From the NCBI RefSeq assembly GCF_025643595.1, contig NZ_CP102826.1:6076001-6140000 (forward strand): 64,000 bases of DNA, in the 5' to 3' direction. This stretch comes from Saccharopolyspora rosea (GTDB lineage: Bacteria > Actinomycetota > Actinomycetes > Mycobacteriales > Pseudonocardiaceae). The stretch's first letter is position 1. Each line of letters opens with the position of its first letter. A program made the translations under genes and the position numbers. The notes under the pieces were generated by a model. The model saw nothing but the letters and a program-made list of their open reading frames with translations. It was not told where the DNA came from and did not search any database. Positions 1 to 8,875 of this stretch are shown in pieces.

Positions 1-1697
1 AGCGGGTAGCCGGCCAGCACGCCGTACTGCATGGCGTCCTGCGCACCCTGGTCGACCGACGGGATGTACTCGCGCGGGATCCGGCCACCGGTGACCTTGT
101 TGTCGAACTCGTACGTCGCGCTGTCCGAGGTCTGCTCGATCGGGTCGAGCTGGATGATCACGCGCGCGAACTGACCCGAACCACCGGTCTGCTTCTTGTG
201 CGTGTACTCGTACTTCTCGACGGTCTTGCGGATCGTCTCGCGGTACGCCACCTGCGGCTTGCCGATGTTCGCCTCGACCTTGAAGTCGGTGCGCATCCGG
301 TTGACGAGGACCTCAAGGTGCAGCTCGCCCATGCCGCCGATGATCGTCTGCCCGGTCTCCTCGTCGAGCTTGACCCGGAAGGTCGGGTCCTCCTCGGCGA
401 GCTTCTGGATGGCCGTGGACAGCTTCTCCTGGTCGGCCTTGGTCTTGGGCTCGATCGCCACCTCGATGACCGGCTCCGGGAAGCTCATGGACTCCAGGAC
501 GATCGGGTGCGCCGGGTCGCACAGCGTGTCACCGGTGGTGGTCTCCTTGAGACCGACCACCGCGTAGATGTGACCCGCCTGGGCCTCGTCGACCGGGTTC
601 TCCTTGTTGGAGTGCATCTGGAACAGCTTGCCGATGCGCTCCTTGCGCTCCCGGGTCGAGTTGATGACCTGGGTGCCCGCGCTCACCTTGCCCGAGTAGA
701 CCCGGATGTAGGTGAGCTTGCCGAAGAACGGGTGGACCGCGATCTTGGAGACCAGCGCGGAGAAGGGCTCGTCGATGCTCGGCTTGCGCTCGGCCGGGGT
801 CTCGCCGTCGGTCAGCAGACCCTGCACCGGCGGCACGTCCAGCGGCGACGGCAGGTAGTCGACCACCGCGTCCAGCATCGGCTGGACGCCCTTGTTCTTG
901 AAGGCGGTGCCGCACAGGACCGGGAAGGCCTCGCGGGCCAGCGTCAGCTTGCGGACGCCCTCGCGGATCTGCGCCTCGGTGAGCTCCTCGCCACCGAAGT
1001 AGGCCTCCATCAGCTCCTCGTCGGACTCCGCGACCGCCTCGACCAGCTTCTCGCGGTACTCCGCGGCCCGCTCCGCCAGGTCGGCCGGGATGTCCTCGAT
1101 CTCGTACTTGCGGCCCTTCTCGACGTCACCGCGCCAGGTGAAGGCCTTCATGGTCACGAGATCGACGACGCCCTCGAACTGCGACTCGGCGCCGATCGGC
1201 AGCTGCAGGACCAGCGGGCGGGCGTTCAGCCGCTCCTCGATGGTCCGCACGGTGAAGTAGAAGTCCGCGCCCAGCTTGTCCATCTTGTTGACGAAGCAGA
1301 TGCGCGGGACGTCGTACTTGTCCGCCTGGCGCCAGACCTGCTCGGACTGGGGCTCGACACCCTCCTTGCCGTCGAACACCGCGACGGCACCGTCCAGGAC
1401 GCGCAGCGACCGCTCCACCTCGGCGGTGAAGTCGACGTGCCCCGGGGTGTCGATGATGTTGATCTGGTAGTCGTTCCAGAAGGTGGTGGTAGCAGCCGAG
1501 GTGATGGTGATCCCCCGCTTCTGCTCCTCCTCCATCCAGTCCATCGTCGCGGCGCCGTCGTGCACCTCGCCGATCTTGTAGTTGATCCCCGTGTAGTAGA
1601 GGATCCGCTCGGTCGTGGTGGTCTTGCCCGCGTCGATGTGGGCCATGATGCCGATGTTGCGGACCTTGGTGAGGTCCGTAAGCACGTCGCGTGCCAC
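1..1697 (-). CDS. fusA: Elongation factor G (3' end outside window)
   Basis: This is the ribosomal translocase GTPase, which moves tRNA and mRNA after peptide transfer and helps recycle ribosomes. The start is a GTG at 1697, preceded by a GGGGAAG Shine-Dalgarno; the protein begins [16 protein letters not shown] and runs straight into the P-loop AHIDAGKTT near residue 20. The switch II motif DTPGHVDF and the NKMD-type guanine motif follow in the same frame. About 565 residues are present and the family is near 700, so domain V and part of IV lie left of the window. It is the third gene of the str operon, 76 nt after rpsG; tuf normally follows. Confidence 0.97.
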   Translation of the reverse strand, partial: MARDVLTDLTKVRNIGIMAHIDAGKTTTTERILYYTGINYKIGEVHDGAATMDWMEEEQKRGITITSAATTTFWNDYQINIIDTPGHVDFTAEVERSLRVLDGAVAVFDGKEGVEPQSEQVWRQADKYDVPRICFVNKMDKLGADFYFTVRTIEERLNARPLVLQLPIGAESQFEGVVDLVTMKAFTWRGDVEKGRKYEIEDIPADLAERAAEYREKLVEAVAESDEELMEAYFGGEELTEAQIREGVRKLTLAREAFPVLCGTAFKNKGVQPMLDAVVDYLPSPLDVPPVQGLLTDGETPAERKPSIDEPFSALVSKIAVHPFFGKLTYIRVYSGKVSAGTQVINSTRERKERIGKLFQMHSNKENPVDEAQAGHIYAVVGLKETTTGDTLCDPAHPIVLESMSFPEPVIEVAIEPKTKADQEKLSTAIQKLAEEDPTFRVKLDEETGQTIIGGMGELHLEVLVNRMRTDFKVEANIGKPQVAYRETIRKTVEKYEYTHKKQTGGSGQFARVIIQLDPIEQTSDSATYEFDNKVTGGRIPREYIPSVDQGAQDAMQYGVLAGYP

Positions 1698-1773
1698 GAG
1701 TTTCTTCCCCGTTCCTACAGCAGATGCAAGCTGTCGAATCGGTGAGCCGAGGCGGGCAGGAGCCGACCCGACG

Positions 1774-2243
1774 TCACCAGCGGTAGTGCGCGAAGGCCTT
1801 GTTGGACTCCGCCATCTTGTGCGTGTCCTCGCGCTTCTTGACGCTCGCGCCGAGGCCGTTGCTGGCGTCCAGCAGCTCGTTCATCAGGCGCTCGACCATG
1901 GTCTTCTCGCGACGCTGACGCGAGTAGGTGACCAGCCAGCGCAGCGCCAGCGTGGTGGAACGCCCGGCACGAACCTCGATCGGCACCTGGTACGTGGCGC
2001 CACCGACGCGGCGGCTGCGCACCTCCAGGGTCGGCTTGACGTTGTCCAGGGCACGCTTGAGCGTGACGACCGGGTCGGTGCCGGTCTTCTCCCGGCAGCC
2101 TTCCAGCGCCGCGTAGACGATCCGCTCGGCCAGCGACTTCTTGCCGTCCACCAGCACCTTGTTCACCAGCTGCGTGACCAGCGGCGAACCGTACACGGGA
2201 TCAGCGTGCAGCGGCCGCTTCGGGGCCGGACCCTTGCGGGGCA

Positions 2244-2244
<1 letters not shown>
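1774..2244 (-). CDS. rpsG: 30S ribosomal protein S7
   Basis: S7 binds the 3' major domain of 16S rRNA, nucleates assembly of the small-subunit head and lines the E site. The 156-residue product starts [12 protein letters not shown] and has the usual bacterial length. Its ATG at 2244 overlaps the rpsL stop by one base (TGATG), so translation is probably coupled to rpsL. In other bacteria S7 is the autogenous repressor of the str operon; no binding site was identified here. Confidence 0.98.
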
Positions 2245-2618
<374 letters not shown>

Positions 2619-2942
2619 GGACCGGCTTTCTGTCAGCGTTCGCGTCTTCTGGTACTCGTCCAAGCAGCGCGCTCGTTCGAGCATCGGCGTGCCCTGGCGT
2701 CGAGCACCTGTCAGGCACTGTGTACTTGGGACTCCCCCGCACCACGAGGTCGGGCGTGTCGCCCGCTCCTCGGCCTTGCGGCGCTGGTGACGCCCAACGG
2801 GAAGACCCCAGTGGGTTCTCGCAGAGGAGTTCCACACGACCCGCCTGACGCGGTCGCAACCGACGAACGAGGCGACGCTCGCTCCCGGCCACGTCACGCA
2901 CGGGCATGCGGATCGACCCGATTGCCTCGGGTCCGATAAACA
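2619..2942 (-). other. Long 5' leader of the str operon
   Basis: No gene is supported between the rpsL start and the candidate promoter; ORFs here are non-homologous extensions or shadows. If the promoter at 2943-2972 is used, the rpsL mRNA has an untranslated leader of about 320 nt, long for an actinobacterial mRNA. I did not recognise a known riboswitch or protein-binding fold in it. Confidence 0.4.
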
Positions 2943-2972
2943 AAGATACCTGCCCCGTTCTCAGAGGGTCAA
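2943..2972 (-). promoter_or_regulatory. Candidate housekeeping promoter of rpsL-rpsG-fusA
   Basis: On the minus strand there is TTGACC (2967-2972), an 18-base spacer and TATCTT (2943-2948), close to the principal sigma factor consensus and in an unusually AT-rich patch. Transcription would start near 2936. Bases 2973-3099, between this site and the aquaporin stop, show no gene. Confidence 0.65.
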
Positions 2973-3099
2973 AACGGGGGTCGGTTTGACCTGCTCGATC
3001 AGGGCGGTGGTCCTTCGGCGCACCAGCCGACCGAGCTCACCTCGTCCGCGTCGGCGACCACTCTACCTACGGGGACAAGGGGGTGCCCCCGCGACGAGC

Positions 3100-3996
3100 T
3101 CAGCCGGGCGGGTTCTGCTCCGGCACCCGGCCCACCTCGGGGGCCGCCGTGCGGGACGCCAGCACCCTGCCGATGAGCAGGTCGTATATCCAGGCGCCGA
3201 GCACGCCACCGACCAGCGGACCGACGATCGGGATCCAGAAGAAGTTGGCGAACCACTGGTAGGTGCCGGGCAGCGCTATGTGGTCCCAGCCGGCGATGTA
3301 GGTCCACAGCCGGGGGCCGAAGTCGCGGGCCGGGTTGATCGCGTAGCCGGCGTTGACGCCGAAGGTCATGCCGATGACCGTGACCACCATGCCGATCATG
3401 AACGGCCCCACGTTGGCGGCCGGGGCCAGGTTGCGGTTGTCGGTCAGGGCGCAGATCAGCAGGACGAGCAGACCGGTGCCGACGATCTGGTCCAGCAGCG
3501 GGCCCCACCACGAGCTGCCGAAGTACTGGGCGGGGAACGTCGCGAAGATCGCGAAGCTGTTCAGCGAGTCCGGCCGCGGCGTCCCGGCCTTGACGTTGTA
3601 GGCGTCGATGGCCCAGCTGTAGACCGCGTACACCAGCGCCGCCCCCACGAACGCGCCGACCAGCTGGGCGAACCAGTACGGGAGGATCTTCCAGGCGGGG
3701 AACTTGCCGCGCGCCGCCTGCGCCAGGGTCACCGCGGGGTTGATGTGCGCGCCGGTCACCCCGCCCGCGACGTAGACGCCGAAGACGACCGCGAACCCCC
3801 AGCCGAACGCCACGATCAACCAGTTCGCCGGGCCGAACGAGGTGTCCTGGCGGCCCGACCCGGGCAGCCCGGCCAGCGCCAGCGCCACCGAGCCGCACCC
3901 GAACAGGATCAGCACGAACGTGCCCAGGAACTCGGCGAGCATCTCCCCGCCGATGTCCTTGCGGTATCCCGGACGGCTTTGGTCGTTTTCTGCCAT
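3100..3996 (-). CDS. MIP-family channel, probable aquaglyceroporin
   Basis: This is an integral membrane channel for water and/or small polyols such as glycerol. The 298-residue protein has about six transmembrane helices and the two hallmark NPA loops: HINPAVT at 86-88 and AINPARDFGPR at 221-223. The Asp right after the second NPA-R (D225) is typical of the glycerol facilitator subgroup rather than strict water channels. The ATG at 3996 is chosen because AAGGGGGG precedes it; the longer frame upstream is a charged non-homologous extension. It lies in the same direction as the two ARH genes but is separated from them by a terminator-like hairpin. No glycerol kinase gene is next to it. Confidence 0.9.
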   Translation of the reverse strand: MAENDQSRPGYRKDIGGEMLAEFLGTFVLILFGCGSVALALAGLPGSGRQDTSFGPANWLIVAFGWGFAVVFGVYVAGGVTGAHINPAVTLAQAARGKFPAWKILPYWFAQLVGAFVGAALVYAVYSWAIDAYNVKAGTPRPDSLNSFAIFATFPAQYFGSSWWGPLLDQIVGTGLLVLLICALTDNRNLAPAANVGPFMIGMVVTVIGMTFGVNAGYAINPARDFGPRLWTYIAGWDHIALPGTYQWFANFFWIPIVGPLVGGVLGAWIYDLLIGRVLASRTAAPEVGRVPEQNPPG

Positions 3997-4090
3997 CGGT
4001 GCCCCCCTTGAACCGACGGGAGCTCCCGCCCGCGCCGCTGGCGACCTGCGGCGACCCGACCCCGGGAGCGCTCGTTGTCCGGACACGGGG

Positions 4091-4096
4091 AGTGTA
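4091..4096 (-). promoter_or_regulatory. Possible -10 box for the aquaglyceroporin gene
   Basis: TACACT on the minus strand fits the TANNNT -10 pattern and would start transcription about 88 nt before the ATG at 3996. No convincing -35 is seen, and the upstream bases belong to the hairpin that follows the ARH gene. Confidence 0.25.
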
Positions 4097-4120
4097 AGGC
4101 GGCGCGGGGTGCGCCGCCTT
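4096..4120 (-). terminator. Hairpin downstream of the ARH genes
   Basis: This is a perfect 10-bp stem (AAGGCGGCGC with GCGCCGCCTT) and a 5-base loop, 35 nt past the stop of the double-ARH gene. There is no U tract, which is usual for high-GC actinobacteria. It separates the ARH pair from the aquaporin gene. Confidence 0.55.
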
Positions 4121-4155
4121 CGGCGCGAACACCGGCGAACGGGAGTTCCCGGCGG

Positions 4156-7100
4156 TCAGTCCTCCGCGCCGACGTCCTCGGACGCGTCGGAGCGGGGCAC
4201 GCCGTTGATCCGGCGGGGGGCCGGTTTGGGGGCCGGGAACTCGGCCACCGGGTCGGGCTCCGGTTCGGCAGGCGGTGCCGCGGGCGCGGCGACGCCGACC
4301 TCCGGTTCGGACGACCACAGTGGACGGACCGGGTAGCGCTCGTTCCAGTCCTCGTCGACCGGCTGTTCGGCGGACCACCCCGGGAGGAACGCGCCGTGGC
4401 CGAACTCGGCCACGCAGTCCAGGGCGATCTGCTCGACCACGTCTCGTAGCTCCAGGTCCGCGAGCCAGGCGACCGGGAGCGCGCCGACCCCGTGCAGCGC
4501 GCCGACGATGTTGCCGCAGATCGCACCGGTGGAGTCGCTGTCCCCGGAGTGGTGCACCGCGATGCGCAGGGCGAGTTCGACGTCCTCGCCGGCGGCCAGC
4601 GCGGCGCACACCGCGATGGCCAGCGCCTGCTCGCCGACCCAGCCGCCACCGAGGGTCTCGGCGACCTGCTGCGGCGTCGGCACGCCCCGGGCGGCGAGGT
4701 CCACAGCGGACTTGAGCATCGCGCTGGTCTCCTCGTGGTCGTCCCAGGTCTCCAGGACCTGCAACGCCAGCCAGACGCCGTCGTCCAGGCCCCGGCCGAG
4801 CAGCGCCTGCTGCACGATGACCGCGAGCGCTCCGGCCGAGTGGTAGCCCGCCGGATGGCTGTGGGTCAGCGCCGCGGTGCGCGCGGCCAGCCGGAAGACC
4901 TCGGCCGGATCGGTCGAGTACAGCGCGGCGGGCGCGGCGCGCATCGCGCCACCGCACCCCTTGGAGTCGTTGATCTTCTCGGTGAACGAGCCCGCCGGGT
5001 GCCCGTCGCCGAACCGGGCCAGCGCGCGGAACACCGTCTTGCCCGGGGCCCGGGTGCGGAACAGCCCGGGCACCTCGACCAGCCAGCCGTCCGGCACCGG
5101 GTGACCGGCCCGGAACGCTCCGGCAGCGGACTCCCACTCCACGCCCTGGGTGTGCAGCCAGCGCTGGTAGGCCAGCTGGACCTCGGGCAGCGGGTCCTCG
5201 ACCCCGAAGCGGCGCCGCGCGATGCTGCCGCGGATCAGCCCCTCGGCGGTGAACAGGGTCATCTGCGTGTCGTCGGTGATGGCGCCGTGCACGCCGTACG
5301 CCTCGCGCAGCCCGTCGGGTCCGTCGGGCCCGAACCGCCGGGTGATCTCCTCGGCGGTGACGAACTCCAGGTCGGCGCCGAACGCGTCGCCGAGCGCCCC
5401 GCCGAGGAAGCAGCCGAGCACCCGTTCGGTCAACGACGGCGCACCGTGTTCGGGTCCTTCCTCCTTGGCGTGCCCGCCGCGGATGATCGGTGTCGGCCCG
5501 TCGTCCTCCACCACGTCGGCGGGCACGCTCGCCGAGGCCGACCCGTCCGGTTCGGCCACCGCGGCGTCGGCGGATTCGACGACGAACGCCGCGGATTCGC
5601 AAGCGGCTTCCGCGGGCTCCGGGAGCGGGTCGCCCGGGAACCGGTCGTCGCCCTCCGGTTCGAGGTCGATCGGTTCGCGCGCCGGTGGTGCGAGGTCGAC
5701 GGGGTCGCGGTCCGGCAGCGGCTCCGCCCGCGCGGTCGTGACCTCGGCCTCGGGGAACGCGGGGTCGGACTCGTCGTCGGCGTCGGGCACCGGCTCGGCC
5801 CCGACCTCGCGGTCGTCGGCGGGCGTGTCCTCCTCGGGTGCGTCGCCGGTCGCGGCCGGTTCGGCGCGCAGCGGCGGCAGCAGCGGCTCCGGGGCCTCCT
5901 CCGGCGCGGAGACCGGTTCCTCGGCGGATACCGGCTCCGGCTCGGTGCTCGGCTCCGGCTCGGCCGCCGGTTCCGGCATGCTGATCGGTTCCGGTTCGGT
6001 GACCGGCTCGACGACCGGTTCCGGGGCACTGCTCGGTTCCGGCCCGGGATCCGGCAGGCCGATCGGTTCCGGTGCGGTGAGCGGTTCCGACCGGGTCGCC
6101 GGTTCCGCGGGCGGCGTGATCGCCGACAGCGGGCGTTCCGGGGCCACGCGCGACTCCCGGGGCGCCGCCGGTTCGGCGGGCGGGATCGGTCCGGTGGTCT
6201 CGGCGGCGGTGGGCGTCGGGAGCGTCGGCCCGCCGATCTCGCGCTCGGCGGTGCCGCGAGGCCCGAGGTCCTGTGAGTCCGATGTGGACTCGGGCGCGTC
6301 GGTGATCGCGGGCAGCACCATGGTCCGCTCCGCGGATCCGTCCACTGTGCTCACCGGGTCCAGCGCCCGCACGCCGTCCTGGGCGGGCATGTAGCGGCGC
6401 GCCCAGGACGGCGGGGCGAACGCCTCCGCCGCGTCCTGGCACAGGATCTCGATGACCTCGCGGAGTTCCAGGCGGTCGAGCCAGTGGGCCGGGACGGCCT
6501 GGACGCCGTGCACCGCACCGGCCAGCTGTCCGGCCATCGCGCCGGTGACCGCGCTGTCGGCCGAGTGGTTCACCGCCATCCGCACCGCGTCGGCGAAGTT
6601 GTTCGTGCAGCCGACCGCGGCGAGGGCGATGCCCAACTCACCGGGCTTGCCGCGCACGTCGAACTCCACGTCGACGTCCGCGGGCGTCAGCGGGGCGCCG
6701 CGCTGGCCGACGAACATCGCGGCGTGCACCGCGCGCCGGACGTCCGCGGGCACCCCGGGGACCTGGTACGCGGCACCGAGCCGCTGCCGCTCCGCGGTGC
6801 GCACCGCGTCCCACAACGGGACGCCGCGGGTCAGCTGCGCCAGCACGTCGCTGTGCAGACCGGCGGCGGCCACCGAGTTCGGGGCGGAGGTGAACGCGTT
6901 CGCGATGCCCGCGGCCGTGGCGTAGACGCCCTCGGGGTGGTGCGACCACACCATCGCCGGTGCGGCCCAGACCGCGAAGTCCACGATCCCGTCCACATCG
7001 GACAACGGGTACAGCGTGCCGTCCGGACCGATGCTGGTGTGCGCGGGCAGCTGACCGATCATCGCCAGCTGCGGCCCGGCCGGGTTGCGCGTGGAGTGCA

Positions 7101-7515
7101 GCTCGGAACGCTCCAGCAGCCAGCCGGTGGGCGCCGGTTCCGCGCGCAGGTGCGCCGACATCGCGTACTCCCAGGGGACGCCCTGGGTGCGCAGCCAGCG
7201 CTGGTAGTTGCACAGCACGTGCCCGGTGGGCAGGAAGGTGGTGCCGTCCGGGTTCGCGGCCTTGGCGCGCAGTAGTCCGTCGAGGGTGAACGCGGTCAGC
7301 TGGGTGACCTCGGTGGCGGCGCCGGGCCTGCCGTACACGGGCACGAAGTCGACCAGGCCGCGCGGTCCGAACCACGAGTGGATCTGCGGCCCGGCGAGGT
7401 TGCGCACGCCGGAGCCGAGCGCGTCGCCCACGGCTCCGCCGAGCATCGCGCCGCGGAAGCGGTCTGCCCAGGCCAGCTGCGGCGAGCCGGGCCCGCCCTG
7501 TCGAGCGTTGGTCAT
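4156..7515 (-). CDS. Two-domain ADP-ribosylglycohydrolase, first domain degenerate
   Basis: The 1119-residue protein has two ADP-ribosyl-[dinitrogen reductase] hydrolase (DraG/ARH) domains joined by a long acidic linker. ARH enzymes use two metal ions to remove ADP-ribose from proteins or small molecules. Domain 2 (about 690-1080) keeps both metal motifs: TDDTQM at 747-752 and HSGDSDSTG at 989-997. Domain 1 (about 15-375) has the fold signatures (GGAVGDALG, HG near its end) but reads TEVTQL at 68-73 and HSADSAVTG at 317-325, so most metal-binding Asp residues are lost and it is probably inactive. The linker (about 395-685) is rich in Pro, Glu, Ser and Ala in short repeats and is likely disordered. 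The gene starts 13 nt after the neighbouring ARH gene ends, so they form an operon. The substrate is unknown. Confidence 0.88.
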   Translation of the reverse strand: MTNARQGGPGSPQLAWADRFRGAMLGGAVGDALGSGVRNLAGPQIHSWFGPRGLVDFVPVYGRPGAATEVTQLTAFTLDGLLRAKAANPDGTTFLPTGHVLCNYQRWLRTQGVPWEYAMSAHLRAEPAPTGWLLERSELHSTRNPAGPQLAMIGQLPAHTSIGPDGTLYPLSDVDGIVDFAVWAAPAMVWSHHPEGVYATAAGIANAFTSAPNSVAAAGLHSDVLAQLTRGVPLWDAVRTAERQRLGAAYQVPGVPADVRRAVHAAMFVGQRGAPLTPADVDVEFDVRGKPGELGIALAAVGCTNNFADAVRMAVNHSADSAVTGAMAGQLAGAVHGVQAVPAHWLDRLELREVIEILCQDAAEAFAPPSWARRYMPAQDGVRALDPVSTVDGSAERTMVLPAITDAPESTSDSQDLGPRGTAEREIGGPTLPTPTAAETTGPIPPAEPAAPRESRVAPERPLSAITPPAEPATRSEPLTAPEPIGLPDPGPEPSSAPEPVVEPVTEPEPISMPEPAAEPEPSTEPEPVSAEEPVSAPEEAPEPLLPPLRAEPAATGDAPEEDTPADDREVGAEPVPDADDESDPAFPEAEVTTARAEPLPDRDPVDLAPPAREPIDLEPEGDDRFPGDPLPEPAEAACESAAFVVESADAAVAEPDGSASASVPADVVEDDGPTPIIRGGHAKEEGPEHGAPSLTERVLGCFLGGALGDAFGADLEFVTAEEITRRFGPDGPDGLREAYGVHGAITDDTQMTLFTAEGLIRGSIARRRFGVEDPLPEVQLAYQRWLHTQGVEWESAAGAFRAGHPVPDGWLVEVPGLFRTRAPGKTVFRALARFGDGHPAGSFTEKINDSKGCGGAMRAAPAALYSTDPAEVFRLAARTAALTHSHPAGYHSAGALAVIVQQALLGRGLDDGVWLALQVLETWDDHEETSAMLKSAVDLAARGVPTPQQVAETLGGGWVGEQALAIAVCAALAAGEDVELALRIAVHHSGDSDSTGAICGNIVGALHGVGALPVAWLADLELRDVVEQIALDCVAEFGHGAFLPGWSAEQPVDEDWNERYPVRPLWSSEPEVGVAAPAAPPAEPEPDPVAEFPAPKPAPRRINGVPRSDASEDVGAED

Positions 7516-7528
7516 CGGCGAAGTCTCC

Positions 7529-8635
7529 TCACCAGGCGGGGTAGCGATGGGTCCAGGCGGGGTCGGTCGGCGGGCCGGGGCTGAACTCGGCCAGCGCGTC
7601 CCGCGCCAGCGCCTCGATCACGTCGCGCAGTTCCAGGGTCCGCAGCCACTCCGGCGGAACGGCCCGGGTGCCGTGCAGGGCACCGGCGATGTTGCCGCAC
7701 ACCATGCCGGTGGAGTCCGAATCCCCCGAGTGGTTCACCGACAGCAGCAGTGCGGTGCGCAGGTCGGCGGTGGCCGTCGCCGCGTACAGGCCGATGGCCA
7801 GCGCCTCCTCGCCGACCCAGCCCTGGCCGAGCGCCGCCTGGAGCTCCTCCGGGGACACCGGTCCCTTCTCGGCGAGCTCGACCGCCGCGTCGAGCAACCG
7901 CAGCTGCTCCTCGTGACCCCGCCAGCGCATCAGCAGTTCACGAGCCAGGCGAACGGCCTCGGCGATCGGCACGTCCCGGATCAGCTGGTGCACCACGACG
8001 GCCAGCACCCCGGCGGACAGGTAACCGCTGGGGTGGCTGTGCGTCAGCGCCGCGGTGCCCACCGCCGCCCAGAACACCTCGGCCGGGTCGTTGGACCACA
8101 CCGCCACGGGCGCGGCGCGCATCACCCCGCCGCAGCCCTTCGAGTCGTTGATCCGGTGCTCCGGGGTGGCGTGCCGGTGGGTCCGCGCGAAGTTCGCCAG
8201 CGCCGACATGCACGTGCTGCCGGGTGCCCTGGTGTTGAACAGGCCCGCGGTGCGGATCAGCCAGCCGTCCGGCTCGCGCAGGTGCCGGGCGTAGGGACCG
8301 CCCGCCTCCGCCCAGGGCTGGTTCTGCGTGTGGTACCAGCGCAGGTAGGCGTGCTGGACCTCGGGGACGGGGTCGTTGTCCACCGGCCGGAGCCGGCGTG
8401 CGATGTGCGCGCGGATCAGTCCTTCCAGGGTGAACAGCATCATCTGCGTGTCGTCGGAGATCCGCGCGAGCCCGTCGCGCAGCACCGGCTCGGTGATCCC
8501 GTTCTCGCCGTGCTCCCGCCGGATGGCCGCGATGTCGGAGAACTCGACGGCGAAGCCGAGGGCGTCGCCCACGGCTCCGGCCAGCACAGAGCCCAGGAAC
8601 CGCTCGTGCGGGTCGACAGCGGTGGGTTCCCCCAT
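7529..8635 (-). CDS. ADP-ribosylglycohydrolase family protein
   Basis: This is a single-domain ARH enzyme of 368 residues predicted to hydrolyse an ADP-ribose linkage with a dinuclear Mg/Mn centre. The opening signature GAVGDALG, SDDTQM at 60-65 and HSGDSDSTG at 302-310 are all intact, so catalysis is expected. The closest relative visible in the window is domain 2 of the next gene, which suggests duplication. GAGGTGG precedes the ATG at 8635. It is the first gene of the pair and is divergent from the MocR regulator. No ADP-ribosyltransferase is encoded nearby. Confidence 0.88.
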   Translation of the reverse strand: MGEPTAVDPHERFLGSVLAGAVGDALGFAVEFSDIAAIRREHGENGITEPVLRDGLARISDDTQMMLFTLEGLIRAHIARRLRPVDNDPVPEVQHAYLRWYHTQNQPWAEAGGPYARHLREPDGWLIRTAGLFNTRAPGSTCMSALANFARTHRHATPEHRINDSKGCGGVMRAAPVAVWSNDPAEVFWAAVGTAALTHSHPSGYLSAGVLAVVVHQLIRDVPIAEAVRLARELLMRWRGHEEQLRLLDAAVELAEKGPVSPEELQAALGQGWVGEEALAIGLYAATATADLRTALLLSVNHSGDSDSTGMVCGNIAGALHGTRAVPPEWLRTLELRDVIEALARDALAEFSPGPPTDPAWTHRYPAW

Positions 8636-8732
8636 CGCGCACCACCTCGGTCGTCGTTGCAGCTCGGCCGTCCACCGCGGATCAGTGGCCCACCGCGACG
8701 GCTCGCCGCCGGCGATCTGATCGCGCGGCGGA

Positions 8733-8738
8733 ACGTTA
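8733..8738 (-). promoter_or_regulatory. Possible -10 box for the ARH operon
   Basis: TAACGT on the minus strand sits in an otherwise GC-rich divergent region and would give a leader of about 90 nt to the ATG at 8635. It lies within a short palindrome-like GGAACGTTACC. No good -35 is visible. Confidence 0.25.
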
Positions 8739-8861
8739 CCAACCGCGACCGGCGCGGTCGGCGGCCTCGGCGGGGTTCGCCGGTGTCGTGGCGATCACGC
8801 GTTCGATGCGGCCGTCCGGGCGTCTTGACTGGTTCGTCCGCACGGACGGGTGGCCCTTCGG

Positions 8862-8867
8862 TAGGGT
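8862..8867 (+). promoter_or_regulatory. -10 box giving a probable leaderless mocR transcript
   Basis: TAGGGT is followed by 8 bases and then the GTG at 8876, so transcription would start at or within two bases of the start codon. There is no Shine-Dalgarno in front of that GTG, which fits leaderless initiation. Confidence 0.5.
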
Positions 8868-8875
8868 CCGAATCC

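Noticed and set aside
2999..6442. A 1147-codon open frame on the minus strand across the aquaporin and ARH genes
   Set aside because: It is an out-of-frame shadow of the real genes on the same strand; its Arg/Gly/Ala-rich product has no motifs.
4156..7515. The Pro/Glu/Ser repeats of the ARH linker as a DNA repeat array or CRISPR
   Set aside because: The repeats are irregular, coding and vary in length; there are no uniform spacers.
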